Shown here: in pieces, positions 56,974-64,000 of the stretch
Numbering within the stretch: the stretch's first letter is position 1
Layout: each line of letters starts with the position of its first letter
Assembly (NCBI GenBank): GCA_023238725.1
Contig: CM041531.1
Coordinates: 5,232,354 to 5,296,353 of the forward strand
Reading direction: 5' to 3'
Length of the DNA stretch: 64,000 nt
Source of the DNA: Scortum barcoo
Lineage: Eukaryota; Chordata; Actinopteri; Centrarchiformes; Terapontidae
Notes under the pieces: model-generated
What the model was told of the DNA's origin: nothing
Databases searched by the model: none
What the model saw: the letters and a program-made list of their open reading frames with translations, nothing else
Made by a program: the position numbers and the translations under genes

Positions 56974-59900
56974 CTGAGGAGGAGAGGAAACTTCAGTCAG
57001 TACGAAGCTGACACAGACTACTGATGCGCTGCTCAACAAACTAAAACAGCACAGTCTTTTTACAGTGCCAAATATATGTGCAAAAAACTCAACTCGATAA
57101 CTCAACAAAGAACAAAGACAAGACGTCACAAAAAGCTGCTTTATACTGCACCCTGCAGCAGCTGGATTATTACTGACACACCTGGACTGAAACTGGCACT
57201 GTAACAGGTAAAAATTACTAAGGATGAAACTGTAACAGGTAAAATACAACAGGCACTATGTCACCTTCACGATTATTATAAGTTAATTCTGTAATTTTTG
57301 TAATTTTGGCGCTGTGTGAATTTCATCAGCAAGAACAAACAAGAAAAAAACTTTCAATAATAATCTTTTGCCCTGATAAACCTTTGAAAACTGATGATGA
57401 CAAAATGTCTTATAGTTTGCATCAACAAAATTAAGCCAGCAAATTAATCATTTTTTTAAATTTAATAAACAACCTACGCACAACACATTCACAAATGTTC
57501 ACAGTGGATATTTATTATTTTAACTGCTTTTTTAACAGAAAATTTCATCTTCAGAAGCTGATTTTAGTTAGAAACCTTGATCTGTTTCAGCAAAAAGCAT
57601 CTTTCATTACTGTCATTCAGTAAAGTTTTTACTCTGCAAGTAACTTTAACTAATGTTGGTGTTTTTTTAGTAAAAAAAAAGATTTGACAAAAAGTTTATC
57701 AGACGTCACATTTTAAAGGCCTGAGAGTGAAATGTTAGCTGTGTTAGCGGACGTCTCACCCAGGAACATGAGGACCAGGTAGACCTGCAGAGTGTACGAG
57801 AAGCTTAAAGAGCTTCCCAGCGCGGCGGGGAGGGGGATGCTGAACAGACGAGTCTCATCGAAGATGGGCAGGGACTGGATCACAGCCACCGCTGGGGAAA
57901 AAAAAAACAGAGAGACACACCGTCAGCTGCAACTAGCGACGACGATCTGCTCAGGAAACATCAGAAACAGTCCCTGACCTTCAGCCACGACACCCAGCGG
58001 GTACAGGGGCATCCACAGGCTGTATCTCAGCCACGTAAGCATCTTCCACTCTGTGCCGATGTAGGCCAGCATGTAGAACGGGTACCTGATGTGGAGAGAG
58101 GAGAGGAAATGTCACAACAGGAAAAACACGAGTTCAGCAGGGAGCGGAGGAAAAAGAGGTGACCCGGGCGAACCTGAAGATCTCGATGGTGCTCCACAGG
58201 TAAAACACGAAGAACACGACGGGTTTGTTCTGCATCTCCTCCAGACTGCCGAAGATGACGAACAGGATGACGTTCCTCCCCGCCACCTGCAGCGAAATGG
58301 CAAAATAAAAAAAATGAATCACTCTGCGAGGAATCAAACACAACCGCTCGCTTTCATAAGTTCAGATCAGACACAGATTCTTGTTTAAAATGTTCTTTGT
58401 TTAAAAATATTCAAATTTTATAACAGTTTTTGAATGATTTCTGTAATATAGCCTGTAAACAAGCTCAGAACCATCTGAAGAAAGTCAGGCTCTCAGACTT
58501 TGTGGATGAACTTCACTGGCCGGTATTGATCTCAACCTCATCAATCAGCTTTAAAAGCATCCGTTAGGGTTGGGTGGTATCAAGGTATGACAACATACAG
58601 AGATATTTAGAAATCCAAAAGTATTATTTTCAAAACTGTCAAAAATACAGGCGCTTCTCAGTCTATTAAACTGAGCTGCTGTGAGGTGATGAGGTGATTT
58701 GTAGCTCACGGCACCCGAACATCATCTTATTTAGTGATTTAGCAGAGCAGCTGATGTCTTATACGGTAAAACAGCCTTTGCAAACGCAGTAGAGACTCTC
58801 AGCAAAGTTTTTTATTACTATTTTGGTACAAACATTTACCCACCAGTTTGCCACAAATCCTAAACAGATTTACTCACCGAACGAAAACTCACAAAATTTT
58901 TTTTTTTTTTTGTTGGCAATAAGTATTTAAACCCAGAAAGACTTGTCTAAAAAGGACCGGACGGATTGAGCACAGCTGACTCTCACTGTCTCTCACTCCA
59001 TATTAAAGTGATCAACACGTCGACCTTCTCGGCGTGATCGCACCATATGTGCCGGCTCCTTTAAAGCCTTTATGATGAACCGAATGACGACTGCGACTCA
59101 GATCTTATCACCTAACGTCAGTAATGGACTTAAGGCTAATTGCTTTTGTGGCTGAAAGGGAGAAAATCCATCCAAGATCTGATGAAAAGGTGAAACCTGG
59201 AGAGCGGATTAATGCAGTTTAACTGTCACATAAGGTTCATACTACGTACAGGAGATGTACTTGTTGAGGTGTGTTCTTCCTCACAAATCACAATAAAGCG
59301 ACTGACTGCATTACCTGTATCATCGCAGGAAAAAATCCAGTCTTAACCAGCCCCAACAAGGGATTAATGACCTCGAGCACGGCCATCATCTGACAGAAAT
59401 ACATCATGTCAGCCGTGGTGTGGAAGGTATCGTAGAACGAATCTGCAGAGAAGAAAACAGATATAATTAAACAGTGCGTCGCCACTATCCATAATCCTCG
59501 CCATTTGCAAAACAAATCGCCGCTGTGTGGCCGTGTTCCTGTTTCTATTCAAATGAGCTCATCTGTGAATAGCTCCTCACAAACAAAAAACACAGACCTC
59601 TCTCTCCGCGTCTCCCGGACCTCCCGTTTGTTTTATTTCACTGCACAGTGGCGCTAATTGTGTCTCTTTTCTGTTTTTGTGTTTCATAAAAAATGAATTA
59701 TTTAGTCCATAAAATTTAAAAGTGATTAAAGGAGCATTGATTTGTTTTAGTTATAATCCTGTTTTTGTTTTTGTGTTTTTTAATCTTTGTTCGGTCATTC
59801 CCTCTGCAGCCTGCCAATTCTGCTTTTACTCGACTGTTTCACAATTAGTGTCTTTGTTTTCACTTTCAGCTTCGTGTGATGTGTTGAATAAAGCATGAGA

Positions 59901-62900
59901 ACAATGTACCTGACATTAAGGTGACTAAATATAAATTGTGACGGATTACGGACCTCAATCAGGGTTCGTTTCTTTGTGAGCAGACACGCTGAGATCAACT
60001 AAAAATAGTCACTTTGAGTTTAGTTTTTGGAAACAGCAGATAGTAATATGATCTGTACACATTTTGTTTTGTGTAAGACTAAAAAAAAACCACACAGTTC
60101 TGGTTGAAATAAAACGATCAGACAGGTTGTTAACAAGACTGCAGGTTAGTGAAACTTATCTTGAAGGAGAAAATGAATGCAAAAAGTTAAATTACTACTC
60201 AGACTGTCTCTTGTAAACATCAGTAAACATCACATTACAGCGACAGACTTCCTTATTTTCAGTTTAGATAATCTGGCTGAACCCCTGGTTTGTTTCGAAC
60301 CTCTCTGACTGTCTGACTCTCGTGTTTTTTGCCCTTTTGGACTTGTGTGGACTTAAAGGACGAGTACCATGGTACCATTGCTGATACAAATCGCAAAACC
60401 ACAAAAATAAGACAGAAATGCCACAGAACTTTATGAGAGGACTTTTCTTCTTTTTTGGGCTCCAATACGCACAAAAATACATAAAATGTCTCCAGTTTAT
60501 CCAGCAATTCAAATGACGCACCTGTGAGGTCCCGTCTTTCTCTCACAGGTTTTCCTGTTTTTGACTTTGGTTTTTGCAGAAGAATTGTCAGCATGCTGAC
60601 ACCGAATCAATGTAAGTAAGAAAAATGGAAAATATAAACAGAGCAACAGTGTGATCGTTTGGTTAAATGACACCTGGAGAGGCAGGCGACTTAAAAAACC
60701 TTTGGTTAAGGTGAGTGTATTTATTAACTTTGCAGGTGACAGTGTTTTGTTGTTTTAATTGCTTCTTTTTACAAACCTTGACCAAGAATGAAGAGTCGAA
60801 CGGTCATGTTGACAAAGATCCACGAGAATCCCAGGAACTGCACCAGGTTGTACATGAACAGGTAACCTTTCTTCAGCCCGACGTACGCTGAGGAAACAGG
60901 AGACGGAGACTAAAATGAGCTTATTAAAACATCGCTGGAAGTCCTCTTATATAACTCTGATAGGAAACATTTCTGTGGGTTTTCCATGTCTGCAGTTGAA
61001 GAGCTCAGTGTGACTCACGGTCTTTACGAACTCTCGACTCCACACTTATCCTGTTTATCCTCTGTTCTTCCTGAAAGAAAAAACACTGTCAGAACCTCTC
61101 TGCAACAATCAAACATGTTGTACTTTATTTCCTTATATTTACTTCTGTCTACAGTTATTTTAAAATAGTGAATATGAATTAAAACATCTGTAATTTCTCA
61201 CTCGATCCACAGCAGTTGACTGATGTGTTGATTTAAAAAAGTCAGAATTTTTTTTACTCACTGCTTTATGTGTTTTATATTTTACATTTATGTATAAAAC
61301 AACAGCTTGTACACAGTGTGAACAACAACATCTGCTTTTTTTGCTTGCTAACTTGAAATAGAAAATCCCATTCAGTTGAATCAATTTTCATTTTAGAGCC
61401 CAACATCAAAAATCACAAACCCGCGTTAACAGCCTGAAGATAATAATTAAACTTTATTGATCCCTTGCAGGGACATCAAAGAAATGCAATCAGCTTGCAG
61501 GACTAAACAGACAAGAACCAGTGTTTACAAAGAAAATCACAAAAACAGAAAGAAATTGGTTGAAATAACCAGCTTTGGTGAACTTTATGAGCTCAGTAGA
61601 GGGGATCAGTTGATGAAATGACTCCTGGAGTGCTGCTCCTCTCACCTCTCATTTTATTGGTTTTACTAGCTTCAGCGACGAAAACCTACTTCACATTTGC
61701 GTAATAGTTTGAAAATCTGACCGCCCGGTGAGAGGTGGCTTTGTCGAGCCGTGTGTGTGGGAGGCTTCACATTAACATGCCAGTGAAGAAGAAGGCTGTC
61801 GGGCGGCTGATCTGAAATGACACGCTGAGCTTTGCCAGACCATAAAGAGTAATGCAAAGCTTTGTGGGCAGGCTTTGCCAGGCTAAAACAAGAGGAGAAG
61901 CTGGGGCTTAAAAAAGCTTCACACACAGTTCAACTATCTAAACCCTCCCGTGGATCAAACTGACCCTTTTTAAAGTTTAAAAAAAAAAAACAAGAAAAAT
62001 GTTTTGAAAGTATTTTTTTCCGTGTTTTTTAATACATGAAGACCTGATTTTGGCTTGAAGTGAAACAAAACAAATAATCTCACGTAAATCCAAAGTCTTT
62101 TAGGGCTATTGTTTTCCAAAATGTATTAAAATATAGTTTGAATGTGTATTTTGATGAAAACATTGTGTATCATCCTAATGGCACTATAATTTAAGAGAAG
62201 ATTAAATAAACCAACACACTAAATATTCATTCAACTGTTAGCTACTTATAGTGTTAGTAATGAGGTATTAACTGTGTTTATTAGGATTTCTTTGGTTTCT
62301 GACAGCTTTTGGATGATTAAACATGCTCTCCACTGTTGAAAACATTTCTCTCTCTCTTCATAGAGGATTTATTTGTTGCTTACCTTCGCCTGAAGCTCCA
62401 TCTCAGCGTCCGACTCGTCCAGCCAGCGGTCGAAGTCCGGAGCCAGAAACAGAGGCTTCTTCTCCTGCAGCGTCAGACGGTCCCACCAGCGCTCCTCCTG
62501 CTTCCTGATCTTGATGTCCACCTGACGCTGCGTGGACTTGTGGTTGATCTTAAAAAAAAAAAAAAAAGTCCACAATGATGAAGCAACGTGAGAAGATTGT
62601 TGTGTGTTCTGCTGAAGGGTGACTCATCCTGCGAGTATTTCATCTGCATTTTTGTTGAGTGTTGGAATGAAAACCTTCAGCTCTTTGTCTCAGAAATAAA
62701 TTCACTGATAAAAATGCGACTGAACATCCTCGACTGTGGTGCACAAGCTAATCAGCCTTCACTTTGCACGGTTGATTGCGCGAGTGCACCAGATAGAAAT
62801 CACTGCAGTCAAGTCAGTCGTTCATGTAATCCGGTTATGTTTGAGTTTTTTAATCCGACCAGCAAGAGAAAAATCATATAAAATGAGCTACTTTGCAAAC

Positions 62901-63470
62901 AAAAAAGCTTGTTTTAATTGCCAGAAAATGTTAAAAACACGTATGTCTTAAATGTAATTATGGTTAAATGCCATTATTTTGTTTTAAATATTTATTTCCA
63001 GCTATCATTTAGTGATTCTGGATGGTGTGCTCTGACATTTACACCCATCACAACAAGCGACACCATTAAAATGAGTCTGGAAGATAACACACACAATAAC
63101 ACGTGACAGAAAGTACAAGGCACCAAATAGTTAATATAACAATTGATTAATTAGTTATTAGTAATAGATAAATGAAAGAACAATACCTCAGGTCTTACAG
63201 GCTCCAGGAACTCCAAACTGAACTTGTATTCATTATCTCCTTTAGCTCCGTGGCCCTGCGCTGTGTTTACATCATATTTTTATATTTTAACAACATTATA
63301 TTGTGATTCATGCACAAACTGCAGTTATAAATAATGTGAAAATTTGTGAAATATTTTTACAAAAAAGTCATTATGCAACTGAGCAATCATTTTTCTTCTT
63401 ACATGGAGAAATGTAAATACTGACCTCTGAACTGAAGTGTGTTGTTTTCTTCCAAACTGATGTTGAGGTT
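56897..63470 (-). CDS. hacd3: very-long-chain (3R)-3-hydroxyacyl-CoA dehydratase 3 (N-terminal ~27 residues outside window)
   Basis: HACD enzymes dehydrate 3-hydroxyacyl-CoA, the third step of very-long-chain fatty-acid elongation at the endoplasmic reticulum. HACD3 (PTPLAD1/B-ind1) also has an N-terminal p23/CS domain and binds Rac1 and Hsp90-linked partners. Exons in transcript order: 63470-63425, 63260-63187, 62548-62384, 61070-61019, 60887-60777, 59442-59315, 58286-58174, 58085-57979, 57891-57760, 56973-56897. They total 1,005 bp, or 334 residues plus stop, with all phases matching; the human protein has about 362. The catalytic Tyr and Glu are present in LYPLGVVAE. The basic C-terminus YKQRRRRYRLRKRK may serve ER retention. 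The start codon exon is beyond 64000. Confidence 0.95.
57760..57891 (-). CDS. hacd3: hacd3 exon: last membrane spans
   Basis: Phase 1-1. Reads VAVIQSLPIFDETRLFSIPL, PAALGSSLSFSYTLQVYLVL and MFLG. The SLPIFDET motif and final span match HACD3. Confidence 0.95.
57979..58085 (-). CDS. hacd3: hacd3 exon: catalytic Tyr and Glu
   Basis: Phase 2 in, phase 1 out. Reads YPFYMLAYIGTEWKMLTWLR and YSLWMPLYPLGVVAE. The Y of LYPLG and the E seven residues later correspond to the catalytic pair of the yeast enzyme Phs1 (Tyr149/Glu156), so the enzyme is predicted active. Confidence 0.96.
58174..58286 (-). CDS. hacd3: hacd3 exon with weak donor
   Basis: Phase 0 in, phase 2 out. Reads VAGRNVILFVIFGSLEEMQN then KPVVFFVFYLWSTIEIF. 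The donor is CTTCAG|gttcgc, a poor match after GT. The join to YPFYML is confirmed by family similarity. Confidence 0.95.
58565..58700 (+). repeat. probable interspersed repeat
   Basis: AGGGTTGGGTGGTATCAAGG then TATGACAACATACAGAGATA and GAAATCCAAAAGTATTA. Phrases of the form GGTTGGGYGRTATC…GTAT recur at ends of teleost DNA elements. No partner end was located. Confidence 0.4.
59315..59442 (-). CDS. hacd3: hacd3 exon
   Basis: Phase 1 in, phase 0 out. Reads SFYDTFHTTADMMYFCQMMA, VLEVINPLLGLVKTGFFPAM and IQ. The SFYDTFHT-ADMMYFCQM block is a HACD3 signature. Confidence 0.96.
59443..60776 (-). other. hacd3: hacd3 intron
   Basis: A 1.3-kb AT-rich intron. No repeat or coding similarity was recognised; the minus-strand open frames near 60260-60590 have no family motif. 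Confidence 0.6.
60777..60887 (-). CDS. hacd3: hacd3 exon: first membrane span
   Basis: Phase 1-1. Reads YVGLKKGYLFMYNLVQFLGF then SWIFVNMTVRLFILGQ. KKGYLFMYNLVQFLGFSWIF is the start of the PTPLA membrane domain. Confidence 0.96.
61019..61070 (-). CDS. hacd3: hacd3 exon: linker helix
   Basis: Phase 0 in, phase 1 out, 52 bp. Reads EEQRINRISVESRVRKD, a charged, probably coiled linker between the CS domain and the membrane domain. Confidence 0.9.
61071..62383 (-). other. hacd3: hacd3 intron
   Basis: A 1.3-kb intron holding the retrotransposon tail at 61441-61510 and a poly-A run near 61979. No exon is supported. Confidence 0.6.
61441..61510 (+). repeat. decayed non-LTR retrotransposon 3' tail
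   Basis: TAAACTTTATTGATCCCTTG followed by CAGGGACATCAAAGAAATGC. Same TTTATTGATCCC family as 3926-4090. In a hacd3 intron. Confidence 0.5.
62384..62548 (-). CDS. hacd3: hacd3 exon: end of p23/CS domain
   Basis: Phase 0-0, 55 codons. Reads INHKSTQRQVDIKIRKQEER, WWDRLTLQEKKPLFLAPDFD and RWLDESDAEMELQAK. The PLFLAPDFDRWLDESDAE motif is diagnostic of HACD3. The acceptor is a T-run of about 15 with AAG, on the minus strand. Confidence 0.96.
63187..63260 (-). CDS. hacd3: hacd3 exon: p23/CS domain
   Basis: Phase 1 in, phase 0 out. Reads AQGHGAKGDNEYKFSLEFLE and PVRPE. The acceptor AACACAG at 63261-63262 is chosen over GCGCAG five bases downstream because it alone keeps the frame and the family residues AQGHGAKG. 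Confidence 0.93.
63425..63470 (-). CDS. hacd3: hacd3 exon: p23/CS domain strand
   Basis: Phase 0 in, phase 1 out, 46 bp. Reads NLNISLEENNTLQFR, a beta strand of the CS domain (family NISIEENVLHFKAQG). About 27 residues, including the initiator Met, should lie in an exon beyond the right edge. Confidence 0.88.
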
Positions 63471-63837
63471 CTGAAAAACACAAAAAAAAAGGCACCAAAT
63501 CAAAACTAACCCAACGCTGACGCACACAATCGTAACAAACTGTGGAGTGGAAATTAATAGTCTGGTGATGATCTATGATTTTATGATAGTCAACAAATCC
63601 CATGAAAAGATAAAAAAATTTTCTATTTTCTTTTCTATTTTTCTAAAAGTCTATTTCTAGACTTTTCTTCCCTACGCAACCTCTTAATTGGCTCTCACTA
63701 AAGTTGTAAATCTTACAACTAAAAAAAACAGCTCACAAATATATAGTTTAATTGTCAAAAAGTCCAATATTTTCTTTAAACAGCTGGTCAATGTAGGTTA
63801 TAGCAAACAGCAAACAGAAGAAATAGCTCATTTGTTG

Positions 63838-63975
63838 GGAACTATTTTCAGCGGCGGATTAATCCACATTATTTACATTATTATTGACATTATTTACATT
63901 ATTTACACACACATACATTTGGATCTTTGTGTCATTTTTTGGACAACAATGGAGCGAAGAAGAATAAAATATATC
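63838..63975 (+). repeat. AACTATTTTCAG-GGCGGAT repeat, copy B
   Basis: GGGAACTATTTTCAGCGGCG with GATTAATCCACATTATTTAC, an ATT-rich expansion, then TCATTTTTTGGACAACAATG and GAGCGAAG. Shares order and orientation with 48895-49075. Confidence 0.6.
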
Positions 63976-64000
63976 AAGCTTTGGTTACACAGACGACAGC

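Noticed and set aside
63251..63255. GCGCAG acceptor for the hacd3 exon at 63187-63260
   Set aside because: It would shift the frame relative to the 46-bp exon and give a stop; the ACACAG site five bases upstream restores AQGHGAKG.

Overview
The window is nuclear DNA from a bony fish, most likely a spiny-rayed (percomorph) teleost. Genes are split into short exons with GT-AG introns. Introns carry many microsatellites, decayed 3' tails of non-LTR retrotransposons and small non-autonomous DNA elements of kinds common in these fishes. There are no operons, phage, CRISPR arrays or bacterial features.

Three protein genes account for all the convincing coding sequence. (1) Plus strand, 1 to about 31.1 kb: the 3' two-thirds of dennd4a, a DENN-domain exchange factor for Rab GTPases. 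The window opens inside an intron, so the N-terminal DENN exons lie upstream. I place 20 core coding exons plus two probable cassette exons; the stop codon is at 27937-27939, followed by a 3' UTR of about 3.2 kb. (2) Minus strand, about 52.0 to 33.4 kb: a complete slc24a1, the rod-type sodium/potassium/calcium exchanger NCKX1, with 11 coding exons that join in frame to a 785-residue protein. (3) Minus strand, 63.47 to 56.9 kb: hacd3 (ptplad1), a very-long-chain 3-hydroxyacyl-CoA dehydratase with an N-terminal p23/CS domain. Ten exons give 334 residues; only about the first 27 residues lie beyond the right edge. dennd4a and slc24a1 converge tail to tail, and slc24a1 and hacd3 are head to tail. 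The same three genes neighbour one another in the same relative order on human 15q22.31, so this is conserved synteny, not a co-regulated pathway.

Most notable observations: a decayed partial copy of a dennd4a exon in the intron before it; a GC-AG intron in dennd4a with a textbook AAG|GCAAGT donor; two separate one-base frame breaks in dennd4a exons in an otherwise intact gene (more likely assembly indels than decay); several inverted-repeat elements, one of them in the dennd4a 3' UTR with matching flanking repeats; a fragment of LINE reverse transcriptase with a YADD motif in the last slc24a1 intron; and CRX/NRL-like motifs beside the predicted non-coding first exon of slc24a1. I did not find a previously undescribed gene system. 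Exon limits were read by eye from splice sites, phase and protein similarity. Comparisons with human proteins are from memory and should be checked by alignment.
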